Assembly (NCBI GenBank): GCA_017538365.1
Contig: JAFYIZ010000041.1
Coordinates: 1-64,000, forward strand
From: a bacterium
GTDB lineage: Bacteria; UBP6; UBA1177
Direction: 5' to 3'
DNA: 64,000 bases
Under the pieces are notes generated by a model, which was not told the origin of the DNA, did no database searches, and saw nothing but the letters and a program-made list of their open reading frames with translations. Positions 17,598 to 27,349 of this stretch are shown one piece after another; the stretch's first letter is position 1, and the number at the start of each line of letters is the position of its first letter. Both the position numbers and the translations under genes were made by a program.

Positions 17598-18797
17598 ATG
17601 AGACACATTTCCGTCAGAGGACAGTCGATGCCCCTTTCACCGATCAGAAAACTTGCTCCCTACGCCAACGAAGCGAAGGCAAAAGGCAAAACGGTTTACC
17701 ACTTCAATATCGGTCAGCCCGATGTCGAAACTCCCGAAGAGATGCTCAAAGTTCTTAATGAAATCAAGACAAAAGTCATCGCTTACGGACCGAGCCAGGG
17801 TATTCCCGAATATCAGGACGCGCTTATAAAATACTACGCAAGATACGACATTCCGCTTACCAGAGAGAACATCATGGTTACTACCGGCGGAAGCGAAGCA
17901 ATCATCATGGCTTACACGGTTTGCCTTGACGCAGGCGATGAAGTTCTCATTCCGGAACCTTTCTACACCAACTACAACGGTTTTGCGACTGCTACCGGCG
18001 TAAAAATCGTTCCGATAACTACGAAAATCGACAACGACTGGGAAATTCCGGCTGTTGAAGAAATCGAAAAGCTCGTCACTCCGAACACGAAAGCAGTCAT
18101 GATCTGCAACCCGAACAACCCGACCGGCAAAGTCTACTCGAGAGAAGAACTTTCGAAGATCGTCCAGCTCGCAATCAAAAAAGACCTCTTCATCTTTGCA
18201 GACGAAGTTTACCGTGAATTCATTTTCAACGGCGAAAAACACGTCAGCCTTCTCAGCTTCGAAGAGGCCAAGGACAGAGTCGTCGTTATGGACAGTATTT
18301 CAAAGAGATTCTCTTCCTGCGGAGCCAGAATCGGCGCTTTCGTAAGCTACAACAAAGAGATAATGAAAGCTGCTCTCGCTTACGGTCAGGCAAGGCTGTG
18401 CCCGCCGACAATCGACCAGATGATGGCTGTAAAATCGGCTGATCTCGACGACAAATACTATGAGACAGTAGTCGGCGAATACAAGAGAAGAAGAGACGCC
18501 GTTCTCGCAACACTCAAAGAGATGAAAGGCGTTGAATACAGAGTTCCGAACGGCGCTTTCTACATCGTAATCAAACTTCCGGTCAAAAACGCTGAAGACT
18601 TCATAATCTGGCTTCTCACCGATTTCGATGTCAACGGTGAAACAGTTATGCTCGCTCCGGCAGAAGGCTTCTACTCGACTCCGGGACTCGGCAGGAACGA
18701 AGCGAGGATCGCGTTCGTCCTCAATGAAGAAAAGACCAAGAGAGCGATGAACGTTCTCAAACTCGGTCTTGAAAAATATCTCGAAATCCAGAAATAA
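17598..18797 (+). CDS. PLP-dependent class I/II aminotransferase (aspartate aminotransferase-like)
   Basis: A 399-residue fold-type I aminotransferase. It shows the substrate and cofactor motifs NIGQPDVETP, TTGGSEAI (phosphate-cup region), CNPNNPTGKVYS and DEVYREF. The PLP lysine is at residue 236 in SISKRFSSCGARIG, and an Arg near the C-terminus (GRNEARIAF) should bind the substrate carboxylate. It likely moves amino groups between amino acids and 2-oxo acids; aspartate, alanine or aromatic substrates cannot be separated by eye. ATG 17598 follows TTTTGGAGGATAAA. It lies alone between the divergent sxtJ unit and the surface-protein operon. Confidence 0.93.
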   Translation: MRHISVRGQSMPLSPIRKLAPYANEAKAKGKTVYHFNIGQPDVETPEEMLKVLNEIKTKVIAYGPSQGIPEYQDALIKYYARYDIPLTRENIMVTTGGSEAIIMAYTVCLDAGDEVLIPEPFYTNYNGFATATGVKIVPITTKIDNDWEIPAVEEIEKLVTPNTKAVMICNPNNPTGKVYSREELSKIVQLAIKKDLFIFADEVYREFIFNGEKHVSLLSFEEAKDRVVVMDSISKRFSSCGARIGAFVSYNKEIMKAALAYGQARLCPPTIDQMMAVKSADLDDKYYETVVGEYKRRRDAVLATLKEMKGVEYRVPNGAFYIVIKLPVKNAEDFIIWLLTDFDVNGETVMLAPAEGFYSTPGLGRNEARIAFVLNEEKTKRAMNVLKLGLEKYLEIQK

Positions 18798-18857
18798 TCC
18801 CGTCGCGCCAGAACATGCCGTAATCACGTGATCCCGTTATCCCGGTTCTTTAATCAC

Positions 18858-18885
18858 TTGCAAAAAAATTGTTTTATATTATTAT
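18858..18885 (+). promoter_or_regulatory. Probable promoter of the surface-protein operon
   Basis: TTGCAA (18858-18863), a 16-nt spacer and TATTAT (18880-18885) lie about 55 nt upstream of the first operon gene, in an AT-rich patch. The preceding 50 bases hold an ATCACGTGAT palindrome (18823-18832). Confidence 0.5.
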
Positions 18886-18939
18886 ATTTGGCCTGTACTT
18901 TGCAGAGTGTTGTTATTTTGTTGAAATATTGAGGCCAAA

Positions 18940-20007
18940 GTGAAGAAAAAAATTTTGATTGTTTTTTGTGTGCTCACCGCTTGTTCCGCACTTTTCGCGC
19001 TGGCTCCCGATTTTTCGGCTATCAGTGCGGCAATAACTGCCGATGATGATGACGAAGACGAGGAGGAAGAGGAAAGTTCTTCTGAAGATGCTGAAGAATC
19101 CGAAGAAGAAAGCGGAAACCAGTCGAAAGAGGACAACTCCGATTTTGAAGACAAGGCTGAAGAAGATCCTTTTGCGAAGACTGCGCCTGCAAAACCGGCG
19201 AAGCAGAAGGATGATTTCGTGCAGGGTGGCTCCAAGAATTTCTACCCCGATCCTGAAGAAGACGATTTCGTCGTCGAAAAGCGTGAAAAAGGTGTCGTAC
19301 ACCATCACAAAGAGCCCGATCTTGCGAAAGTCGTAAATCCGACCTACCTTTACACCGAGGCAAGCGTCCGCTCCAAAAAGCTGTTCGAGCTTTACGAAAA
19401 GGATGATCTTGTCGTTCTCGAAGAGGTCAACGATTTCTACCGTGTTGAATTCCTCGGCAAGGAAGGCTGGGTTCCGAAAGACGATGTCCGTCTTGAAAAA
19501 TGGCACACCTACATGCTTTCGATCGAGCTTGCCGGCGGTGTCGGCGGCGGCGGCGGCGACTTTGAGAACTTCGACATAATCGGAAACTACACGCTGAAAC
19601 TCAATGTCAGAGCACTTCAGGATCTGGTTGTCGGTATCGAGGGAAGAGCTTTGTCGCTTGACACGGACAACCTTTACTACGGCGGCGGAATAGTTCTCAG
19701 ATACTATATCCACGGTCTCAGAACCCGCAAAACGAGAAGCGCGATCACGGCTACGGGAGGATTTATCGGCGGCATCGAAAAAATCGCAGACCGCACGAGA
19801 CCTAACGGCATCCTGAGTTTCTTCGGCGGGCCTTACGCTTCGGCAAATTTGGACTACTTTTTCAGAGTGTGGGAATATATCGCACTGGGAGTCGGCGGCG
19901 ACTTCACCTATCTTAAAATGTACGGATCTTTCAAGGGATTCGACCGCAGCGAACAGCTTTTCCAGGGCGGCGCGCACCTTTCCGTGATGTTTAACGTAAT
20001 GAGGTAA
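18940..20007 (+). CDS. Exported protein with acidic linker, SH3-like domain and C-terminal beta-barrel-like domain
   Basis: A 355-residue product starting at GTG 18940 behind GAGG. A signal peptide (LIVFCVLTACSALFALA) is followed by a very acidic stretch (~33-75, mostly Asp, Glu and Ser). A bacterial SH3-type domain is at ~130-185 (YLYTEASVRSKKLFELYEKDD...GKEGWVPKDDVRLE). A ~170-residue Gly/aromatic-rich region with alternating hydrophobic residues follows and looks like an outer-membrane beta-barrel. SH3-like domains often bind peptidoglycan, so the protein could tether the wall to the outer membrane (inference). It is the first of a five-gene run of exported proteins and ends 4 nt before the next gene. 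Confidence 0.82.
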   Translation: MKKKILIVFCVLTACSALFALAPDFSAISAAITADDDDEDEEEEESSSEDAEESEEESGNQSKEDNSDFEDKAEEDPFAKTAPAKPAKQKDDFVQGGSKNFYPDPEEDDFVVEKREKGVVHHHKEPDLAKVVNPTYLYTEASVRSKKLFELYEKDDLVVLEEVNDFYRVEFLGKEGWVPKDDVRLEKWHTYMLSIELAGGVGGGGGDFENFDIIGNYTLKLNVRALQDLVVGIEGRALSLDTDNLYYGGGIVLRYYIHGLRTRKTRSAITATGGFIGGIEKIADRTRPNGILSFFGGPYASANLDYFFRVWEYIALGVGGDFTYLKMYGSFKGFDRSEQLFQGGAHLSVMFNVMR

Positions 20008-20011
20008 CGAC

Positions 20012-22903
20012 ATGAAAAAATCGATTTTTACAGTTTTACCTTTGTTTTTGATTCTCTTTTCGGCCTGTTCTCCCGAACTCAGCCATTTCGATATCGAGTG
20101 CAGTTCGTTCGAAGACTGCGATTTGGGTGAAAAATGTTTCGATGCAAAATGCGTCGATAACCTCATGGAACCTAAGAATCCGCTCGATGAAAAAGAGGAG
20201 TTCGGCGGTATCGAATACGTTTCCAACAAGATATTCTACCACGGCCGTGTCAGCCTGCCTGAAGGATTCATCATTCCTTTCAAGAACCTTCAAGTGCAGT
20301 ACGGCAGAAACAACCTCGTTCAGAACGTCGATGAAGTCAACGGAACTTTCTGGGTACGTTCGAACGTAGTCGGAACGACGCTTTTCATCCTGAAGACCAA
20401 CTACGAAGACGAAACGAAAAACGTGCCGATCATGCTCACTGTTTTCCCGTCAAACGGCGAAAACTACTTCAAGAGAAAACATGTCGAATTCAGCGTCCGC
20501 GAAACCGCTGCTGCTCTCATTTTCCTTCAGCCGGGCATCGCGACGACCGTCAACCCGCTTTACAACACGGCTCTTCTCGAAAGAATCCGCGGACTCAAAG
20601 CGACAAAGACACTCATCCGCATACTCAAGGACAAAATGGTCAACATATCGCCGAGCATCATCGTAGGAGGCGATCTTGACGTTCAGAACGCGATTGCAGC
20701 CGCTGTTGACGAACTTTACAAAGAAACCGCTTCCTATATCGAAGATCAGGGAACGGATTCAGGCGAAACCACAGCTGCCGCAAAACCGAAAAAATACACG
20801 AAAGACCTCACTGTAACGGAAGATGACGTTACCGAAACATTCCATCACTCGGTTTTGAGAGAACTTCCGAAAGAAGCAAGTACGGATGAAGTAGACCAGA
20901 TTTTCGTAAAATACTTCAACGAAAACGGTTCCGCGGTAAAAACCTACAACTCGCGTCCCCGCTGGGCATACTTCTATGTTGACGCAATGCCCACGATTCC
21001 GCTTCTTCCGACAGACATTGCTGATGACGGAATCGATGAATCGGCACTTCCGGTTCTCATCGTTCCTCCGACGCACTATGTTTCTCCGGATTTGAAATTC
21101 CGCATTCAGAGCTACATCATCAACAACGAGGAGTATCTGACGAAAAAACTCATCGTCGAAGGACAGCCGAACAGAATGGCTTCGGAAATCGCTTCATACT
21201 TTGAAGAAACGACAGAAACAGAAAAAACGCAGCTCAGATACAAAAACAACGAAATCAAGGAAGGACTTCTTGCAAGCTACGTTCCCGCTCAAAACAGCGG
21301 CGGTCTGCTCAACAGAGCTATGGACCCGATCTGGGCAACATACTTTTCTCAGATAATGCTGCCGCTTGTTATGATTTCAGCCGATGTAAACGACAACTTC
21401 CTGAATATATTGATGAATTATGACAAAGCAGTCAACAAGGGACTTGCAAGTCATCCTGTCAATGTCGTTGCCAGAGGCATCCGCGAACGCGGTATCGGAC
21501 AGCGCGTAAACGACTTTATGAAGTCGAAGAGAACATCATTTTCGACCAATGTTTACAAAGACGACCTTTACATCAAAGTTATGGAAGTCATCGTAAATTC
21601 GTTCTCCGGCGAGACGAAAAGCAGCAAGTCGTTCCTTCAGGACGTCAGCACGGCTACCGGAAGCGAATCCTACATGACGCAGCTTCAGAAAGTTACCGAC
21701 CTCGTCTTCAAAAAGCTCTCTCCGGCTGACACGATCAAGCTTTTCAGAGGCATCGACCAGCCGATAATCGAATTTACGAACGAGATTTTCAACGAGGGCA
21801 ACACCGGCGAGGATATCTATTACTTCAACGAGAAGGAAGAAGAGGAAACCAGTGAAAATCCGGACGAAGAGGAAGATCCTTACCCGACAGAAGAAAGAGT
21901 CTGCTCGCACGATATGTGCCGCTGCAACGAAGAGGATCAACCTGGATGCATGGTTGAACTCAATGCCGCAGGCAAGGTTTTCATCATGGGAAGCGAAACC
22001 GATGAATCGTTCACGATGGAAAAACCGAAACACCGGATCAGCATGTACAAAAACTTCCTTATCGACAGGTACGAAGTCACTGTAGCGCAGTACAAAATAT
22101 TCCTCAACGACCCGAAAAACAAGGCATGGCGTCCTGAAAACGCTATGAAAACCGATGACGAATACGGTCTGGCGAAATGCTACGGCAATGACAAATACCT
22201 TGCAGAGTGGTTCGGACAATACAGCAAGGACAAATATCATGGTTCCGCAAAAGACAAAATGCCTGTAACAAGCATCTGCTGGTATGCCGCAGACGCATAC
22301 TGCAAATGGGCAGGGAAACGCCTTCCGACCGAAGAAGAGTGGGAATATGCGGCAAAGACAAGAAGCGACTGCCTATGCTCCGCATCAGACGAAGAGGAAT
22401 GCACGAAAGAATGCCCCGATCTGCCTTGGGACGATTCAACAATCGAAGGATGGCTCAACAGCGTAAGTTTCCTTGAAGGCGCAGACATTCCCTACAAATC
22501 GAACTACCGCGGAAGCACAGATCCTTTCGAGCCGAGCAAAGAACTTGAAAAACTCGTTTCGGCTGACGATCTGCTTATCGCATACCCGGAACCTCACGTA
22601 TCGCCGGTAGGATACTTCAACGGAACGAAATACGATGCATTCAGCACAAAGAATGCATTGAGTCCGAACGGACTTTACGATATGGCAGGAAATGCCGAAG
22701 AATGGGTCTCGACAAGATTTTTCTACTATTCCGACCTGTTCCAGGGCGGCGTTCCGCTTCCTATAGGCGACCAGAGAACGGTTCGCGGCGGAAGCTGGAA
22801 AACTTCGAGAAGACTTATCCGTTCAACTTACAGACGCGGCGTAAATCCGCAGTACAGCTCGAATTCGATAGGCTTCAGATGTGCAAGAGATGTAACAGAC
22901 TAA
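20012..22903 (+). CDS. Large lipoprotein with C-terminal FGE-fold (SUMF1-like) domain
   Basis: A 963-residue lipoprotein. The lipobox LFSAC is followed by an EGF-like Cys stretch (CSSFEDCDLGEKCFDAKC). About 600 residues of unrecognised sequence follow, then an FGE/SUMF1-type domain from ~643 to the end (VFIMGS..., IDRYEVTVAQYKIF, WAGKRLPTEEEWEYAAK, NGLYDMAGNAEEWV, VRGGSWKTSRR, IGFRCARD). In true formylglycine-generating enzymes the GGSW segment is followed by two catalytic cysteines; here the corresponding stretch (KTSRRLIRSTYRRG) has none. It is therefore unlikely to make formylglycine and more likely uses the fold for binding. It is in an operon with the SH3/barrel protein upstream and an ASH protein downstream. 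Confidence 0.88.
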   Translation: MKKSIFTVLPLFLILFSACSPELSHFDIECSSFEDCDLGEKCFDAKCVDNLMEPKNPLDEKEEFGGIEYVSNKIFYHGRVSLPEGFIIPFKNLQVQYGRNNLVQNVDEVNGTFWVRSNVVGTTLFILKTNYEDETKNVPIMLTVFPSNGENYFKRKHVEFSVRETAAALIFLQPGIATTVNPLYNTALLERIRGLKATKTLIRILKDKMVNISPSIIVGGDLDVQNAIAAAVDELYKETASYIEDQGTDSGETTAAAKPKKYTKDLTVTEDDVTETFHHSVLRELPKEASTDEVDQIFVKYFNENGSAVKTYNSRPRWAYFYVDAMPTIPLLPTDIADDGIDESALPVLIVPPTHYVSPDLKFRIQSYIINNEEYLTKKLIVEGQPNRMASEIASYFEETTETEKTQLRYKNNEIKEGLLASYVPAQNSGGLLNRAMDPIWATYFSQIMLPLVMISADVNDNFLNILMNYDKAVNKGLASHPVNVVARGIRERGIGQRVNDFMKSKRTSFSTNVYKDDLYIKVMEVIVNSFSGETKSSKSFLQDVSTATGSESYMTQLQKVTDLVFKKLSPADTIKLFRGIDQPIIEFTNEIFNEGNTGEDIYYFNEKEEEETSENPDEEEDPYPTEERVCSHDMCRCNEEDQPGCMVELNAAGKVFIMGSETDESFTMEKPKHRISMYKNFLIDRYEVTVAQYKIFLNDPKNKAWRPENAMKTDDEYGLAKCYGNDKYLAEWFGQYSKDKYHGSAKDKMPVTSICWYAADAYCKWAGKRLPTEEEWEYAAKTRSDCLCSASDEEECTKECPDLPWDDSTIEGWLNSVSFLEGADIPYKSNYRGSTDPFEPSKELEKLVSADDLLIAYPEPHVSPVGYFNGTKYDAFSTKNALSPNGLYDMAGNAEEWVSTRFFYYSDLFQGGVPLPIGDQRTVRGGSWKTSRRLIRSTYRRGVNPQYSSNSIGFRCARDVTD

Positions 22904-22916
22904 TATAGGTGCAGCG

Positions 22917-24242
22917 ATGAAGAAGATTTTTTATTCATTGTTCTTATCGGTTCTTTTGACTGCGGTGTTACCGGTAAGTGCCGAAATCGTGCGTGAAGGC
23001 GACGAGTGGCGCGTTTACGACGAGCAGTATTCGGACGAAATCGAATTTGAATACCGCGATGTCCTGATTCCTCACGAAACTTGGGGAACAGGCGACTGGT
23101 TGCCCGGATGCAGCGGCATCATTCCGCTCAGCCTTAAATTCAACGTCGAATACGGCGCTGAAATGGGCGCAAAAATGAAGGGAAAAGCCAAAGCGCAATG
23201 GCCTGAATCGGTCAAAGTTTTCTTTGAAGGCACTCCTGACACCGGTTTTGCCGATATGTTTTACGGCATCAACATGGAAGCTCTCTGGAAAAACTGCTAC
23301 ACCGGCGCCGAGAACGAACTCAGCAAATGGCTTAACTTCGACCTCAGCTTTGCCGATGAAAAGACTTTCCAGCCCTTCCTTCTTGACGGAAACGTCGACA
23401 ACCCCGTTTCGATGGAAGACAGCGTCGACCACTTCCAGCTTTACGAAGGAACGCTTGCCGACATGGTAGGCGGCAGCTGCGGTCTCAGCATCCCGTTAAT
23501 CGGCGATGTATGCAGCCTCATCCACTTCAACTTCGAGCTCGACGGCAAAATGTATGTCGAAATGTTCGGAAGCAGAATCGCTATCGACGAAAAGCAGGAG
23601 CGCAGCATTTTCTCTGACAATCAGTATCTTGTCATCGAGCCTCCGCTTGTCGGAACCGTTATGAAAATTCCGGTATTTTATGAATCGAACACTTTTTACA
23701 GAATTGAAATCATCTTCACTGTCACACTCACGATAAAAATACTCGAACTTCAATTCCCGATTCCGATCACGATTCCGATCGTTCCCGGAACGGAAAAACT
23801 CTGGCAGTACAATTACCAGGAAGTCGAATTCAACTTCCCTGCGATATTCATTGAAAACAGAGCTCACAAATTCGACGACACGATGCCCGGTGACGAAGAT
23901 TACTGGGAATTCGACGTTGAAAATATCGGAACAAGGGCTATGGAAGCGAAAGTCGTATCGAACGACCCCAACTTCATCGTAATTCCCGAAACACTGAACA
24001 TCGAGCCGGGTGAAAAAGCGGCTGTTACGGTATTTTTCAAGCCTTACGATGTCGGCAAGCAGAACGGCGTCATCACGATTTACAGCAACGATCCTGTGGA
24101 ACCCGTAACAAAAGTTTCGCTTTTCGGCTACAGCAGCGAAAACGACACCCAGTGGACACAGGTCATAGAAGGCGACGAGCCGCGCTGGGAAATCGGAACA
24201 ACGAATGCCGGTTGTTCAATTTCCGTAATAGGAGGTGAATAA
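22917..24242 (+). CDS. Exported protein with C-terminal ASH/HYDIN-like Ig domain
   Basis: A 441-residue product with a signal peptide (SLFLSVLLTAVLPVSA-EI). A beta-rich N-terminal domain of about 300 residues, with several Cys and long hydrophobic beta strands (ILELQFPIPITIPIVPGTEKL), is not assigned to a family. Residues ~315-415 form an Ig-like ASH or choice-of-anchor-D domain (FDVENIGTRAMEAKVVSNDPNFIVIPETLNIEPGEKAAVTVFFKP...NGVITIYSNDP). It shares a TAATG junction with the next gene, so the two are translationally coupled. Confidence 0.83.
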   Translation: MKKIFYSLFLSVLLTAVLPVSAEIVREGDEWRVYDEQYSDEIEFEYRDVLIPHETWGTGDWLPGCSGIIPLSLKFNVEYGAEMGAKMKGKAKAQWPESVKVFFEGTPDTGFADMFYGINMEALWKNCYTGAENELSKWLNFDLSFADEKTFQPFLLDGNVDNPVSMEDSVDHFQLYEGTLADMVGGSCGLSIPLIGDVCSLIHFNFELDGKMYVEMFGSRIAIDEKQERSIFSDNQYLVIEPPLVGTVMKIPVFYESNTFYRIEIIFTVTLTIKILELQFPIPITIPIVPGTEKLWQYNYQEVEFNFPAIFIENRAHKFDDTMPGDEDYWEFDVENIGTRAMEAKVVSNDPNFIVIPETLNIEPGEKAAVTVFFKPYDVGKQNGVITIYSNDPVEPVTKVSLFGYSSENDTQWTQVIEGDEPRWEIGTTNAGCSISVIGGE

Positions 24243-25528
24243 TGTCTGTACTGAAAAAGATATTCACACTGATTATTTTCGCCCTTCTCCTCTCTTCATG
24301 CGGCGTAGAGGACTACCTTTACAAAAAAACAGGACAGGATTTCGACAACTTGGGCGGCGTTTACAAAGGTGTCGACGGCGTTACGGTTCACATTCCGGAA
24401 GGTTCTCTGCCTGAAGGAATCGAAGTTGTCACGATCACCGCTTATTCGCTTGACACGCCTGCTTTCACGAACGTCTCGAAACCGGTTACGAACATCTATT
24501 CGATTTCACCGGCTGCAGTTGAGTTCACAAAAGATCTGACGGTCGTTATTCCATACAAAGAGACCGACTTCCCGAATCTCCTCGATGAACAGGATTTAAA
24601 ACCCTATTTTTCGATGGACAGACAGACTTTCGAGGTTTTCGACAAAGACGCCTACGAGCCGGATGTCGAAAACAACCTCATCAAAATCAGCACGAGATTC
24701 CTCGGCAACTTCCACATCGGATTCCCGAAGGATATGGTCAAACAGGATGACGCTAATCAGGCCGGTATCGCCGAAATGGTTCTCATTCCTGCAGGTGAAT
24801 TCGAATACGGCGCGCCCGAAGGCACTCCGACCGGACTTTCCGAAGATGAAGGAATGCCGCAGTCTGAAGGAACTAACAAAGTTTATCTTTCTTCCTACTA
24901 CATCGACAAATACGAAGTTTCCAACAGCCAGTACAAACTCTGCGAAGATGCGGGCGTCTGCACCGAGCCTTACGACGTAACCTCGATCATGTACCAGAAC
25001 TACTACAACAACGCGACTTACGCAGGATTTCCGGTAATCTGGGTTTCGTACAATCAGGCTGCAACATTCTGCCAGTGGGCAGGCAAAAAACTCCCGACTG
25101 AAGCACAGTGGGAAAAGGCGGCTCGCGGCAAAACGATGCGCAAATATCCGTGGGGCGACGAAAAGCCTGCCGACAACATCGAATCGACGCAGGTCAACTA
25201 CACCGCTCTTTTCGGAGACGTAACTTCGGTAATGTGGGGAGACGACGGCGTTTCGCCTTACGGAGTCTACAACATGGCCGGAAACGTCGCAGAGTGGACA
25301 GACACCTGGTACAATACGGATTCCTACTATAAGAAAAGAACGGACGGCGTTGTCGTTGAAGACCCGATAGGTCCGGCAGATTCGCCGACACAGGAAAAGG
25401 TAATCCGCGGCGGAAGCTGGGTATCGCTTGAAGACGAAATCACGACTTACGCCCGTGACAAAGCGTTCCCGAACTACCGTTATTACAACCTCGGCTTCAG
25501 ATGCGTTCAGCCTGTATCGCAGCAGTAA
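24242..25528 (+). CDS. Lipoprotein with ZU5-like and FGE-fold domains
   Basis: A 428-residue lipoprotein with the modified Cys at residue 20 (LLLSSC-GV). Residues ~35-165 resemble a ZU5-type beta domain (VTVHIPEGSLPEGIEVVTITAYS...EFTKDLTVVIPY). Residues ~178-425 are an FGE/SUMF1-type domain (MVLIPAGEFEYGAPEG, IDKYEVSNSQYKLC, WAGKKLPTEAQWEKAARG, YGVYNMAGNVAEWTDTW, IRGGSWVSLEDEITTYARDKA, GFRC). The catalytic cysteine pair expected after GGSW is absent, as in the FGE-like lipoprotein encoded at 20012. The start overlaps the previous stop and follows a perfect AGGAGGTG. Confidence 0.88.
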   Translation: MSVLKKIFTLIIFALLLSSCGVEDYLYKKTGQDFDNLGGVYKGVDGVTVHIPEGSLPEGIEVVTITAYSLDTPAFTNVSKPVTNIYSISPAAVEFTKDLTVVIPYKETDFPNLLDEQDLKPYFSMDRQTFEVFDKDAYEPDVENNLIKISTRFLGNFHIGFPKDMVKQDDANQAGIAEMVLIPAGEFEYGAPEGTPTGLSEDEGMPQSEGTNKVYLSSYYIDKYEVSNSQYKLCEDAGVCTEPYDVTSIMYQNYYNNATYAGFPVIWVSYNQAATFCQWAGKKLPTEAQWEKAARGKTMRKYPWGDEKPADNIESTQVNYTALFGDVTSVMWGDDGVSPYGVYNMAGNVAEWTDTWYNTDSYYKKRTDGVVVEDPIGPADSPTQEKVIRGGSWVSLEDEITTYARDKAFPNYRYYNLGFRCVQPVSQQ

Positions 25529-25539
25529 AGGAGGATAAA

Positions 25540-27324
25540 ATGAAAAAAATCATAATTTCTTCACTCTTTTTTCTTTCTTTCCTTTTTATCGCCGTTTCAT
25601 GCGGAGGCGACAAAAAAGATCCGTATTCCGATACCGACACGCCTGACACCGATACCGACACGACCGTTGACACAGGTGAAACCGGCGACAACGATATCAC
25701 CGATACCGGCGACACCGAAAAACCTGACAACGACACTCCTGAGAAAAGCTGCAACTACTCCAGCGCAGACAACAGACTTAAACCTAAAAACGAAGAAATT
25801 CTCTTTTCAGGTATAATTTACGGCGAAAAATCCCTCACGAAGTACATCTACATCATGAACCGCTGCTATACGTGCGATGCGGCGGAACCGCTTATAATCT
25901 ACGGAGTTTCCATTGTGGATAAAGACGGCAACTCAGATGCAGGTACGTTCACGATCGAGTCGAATCCTACAGAAAACGGCTCGGTAAAACTCAAAAACGA
26001 TGAAGAGATCGAAATCGGTGTCTCCGTTGTAGCTTCCACATGGACAGAACAGGTCCGCTACCTCAGAGTAAAAAGCAACGACAAATGCAAACCTGAGTTT
26101 GACATTCCTCTGACGGCGCAGACAAAACCGAGCGGAAGAATCGAAGTAAAGACGATGGATGACAACGAAGACGACGAAATTCTGGTTTTCACCGATGTTA
26201 TCAATGAACTCGAAAACGAAGTCATCGTCTACAACAAAGGAACTGCCAATCTTAAACTTTCGTCAGTCGTTATCTCCGAAGGACTTTCGAAAAACTCCAA
26301 CGAACACGGTTTCCTCATCAAAGACGGTCCGGAACCAGGCGTTTCGATAGCTCCAGACGATCAGCTTGTGCTCAAAGTCGCATGCCGAAACGACAAAGAA
26401 TATCCTTCGCCACTCACCGGCGAACTGCTGATTGTGAACACCGATCCGACTGAATACGGTGCAAACGCGAACAAAAAGATCACGCTCAAATGCGGTCCGA
26501 ATGTTGAAAAGTATCCTACTGCAAAACTCAAATGCGAGCCCGAAAAAGTTTCTGTTTACCAGTGGGCGATACTTGACGGCAGCGAAAGTTCCGACAGCGA
26601 AGGCGGCGACCTGAAATATCTCTGGAGTTTCGCAACGACTCCCGGCGGAATCTCACTCGACATAGTCGATGATTCGAACCGCGCCGGAACACCGCTCAAC
26701 AACGATCCTTCAAGCAAGATAAGCCGTGCCGCGTTCCAGGCTAAAACAAAAGGAGCCTACACTGTCAGACTTATCGTAATAAACGAAAAAGGAGTCAGCA
26801 GCGTTCCCGCGGAATGCACCGTGGAAGCCGTTTCCGATGACGATCTTGCCGTAAAACTGCTTTGGAACAACAAAAATTCCGATATGGACCTTCACCTCAT
26901 CAACCCTGAAGGCGAGTTCGGCGACGCTCAAAGCGACTGCTACTACTGGAACTGCTCGCCGCAGTATTCTGGCGAAAGACCTGACTGGGGCGAAGAAGGC
27001 GAAACGAAGGACGATCCGTTCCTCGACATTGACAACACCGACGGAATCGGGCCTGAAACCGTTACGATAAACAAGCCCGTCAACGGAACTTACACAGTTG
27101 TCGTCCACGCTTACGACACTTCAAAAGGTCCCTCTACCGCGGTCGTCAAAGCTTACGCTCACGGCACGGAAGAAAAAACCGCTTCTCTGCTCATGAACCA
27201 GACCGACACATGCTGGAAAGTATTCACAATTGAAGTCGGCGACGGCGACGGCACGAAAAAAAGCATAAAAATCAACGAGATAACTCCTGCCGAAGTCTAC
27301 GAGTGCTCAAGACCTACTCACTAG
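25540..27324 (+). CDS. Lipoprotein with Asp/Thr linker, ASH-like, PKD-like and YfaP-like domains
   Basis: A 594-residue lipoprotein (lipobox IAVSC at 21). A DTDT/GDT-rich stalk (~28-66) precedes two Ig-like segments (~70-320). A PKD-like domain is at ~325-430 (AILDGSESSDSEGGDLKYLWSF). The C-terminal domain (~432-560) has the pattern KLLWNNKNSDMDLHLINPEGE...DPFLDIDNTDGIGPETVTI, which resembles YfaP/DUF2135-like domains and probably binds calcium through its Asp residues. The start at 25540 follows AAAGGAGGATAAA, 11 nt after the preceding stop. The architecture is that of a stalked surface adhesin or scaffold; ligand unknown. Confidence 0.87.
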   Translation: MKKIIISSLFFLSFLFIAVSCGGDKKDPYSDTDTPDTDTDTTVDTGETGDNDITDTGDTEKPDNDTPEKSCNYSSADNRLKPKNEEILFSGIIYGEKSLTKYIYIMNRCYTCDAAEPLIIYGVSIVDKDGNSDAGTFTIESNPTENGSVKLKNDEEIEIGVSVVASTWTEQVRYLRVKSNDKCKPEFDIPLTAQTKPSGRIEVKTMDDNEDDEILVFTDVINELENEVIVYNKGTANLKLSSVVISEGLSKNSNEHGFLIKDGPEPGVSIAPDDQLVLKVACRNDKEYPSPLTGELLIVNTDPTEYGANANKKITLKCGPNVEKYPTAKLKCEPEKVSVYQWAILDGSESSDSEGGDLKYLWSFATTPGGISLDIVDDSNRAGTPLNNDPSSKISRAAFQAKTKGAYTVRLIVINEKGVSSVPAECTVEAVSDDDLAVKLLWNNKNSDMDLHLINPEGEFGDAQSDCYYWNCSPQYSGERPDWGEEGETKDDPFLDIDNTDGIGPETVTINKPVNGTYTVVVHAYDTSKGPSTAVVKAYAHGTEEKTASLLMNQTDTCWKVFTIEVGDGDGTKKSIKINEITPAEVYECSRPTH

Positions 27325-27349
27325 TTCCGATTCAAAGAGGCTCCAACAG

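Noticed and set aside
20012-25528. Annotating the FGE-fold lipoproteins as formylglycine-generating enzymes
   Set aside because: The catalytic cysteines are missing and no sulfatase is nearby.
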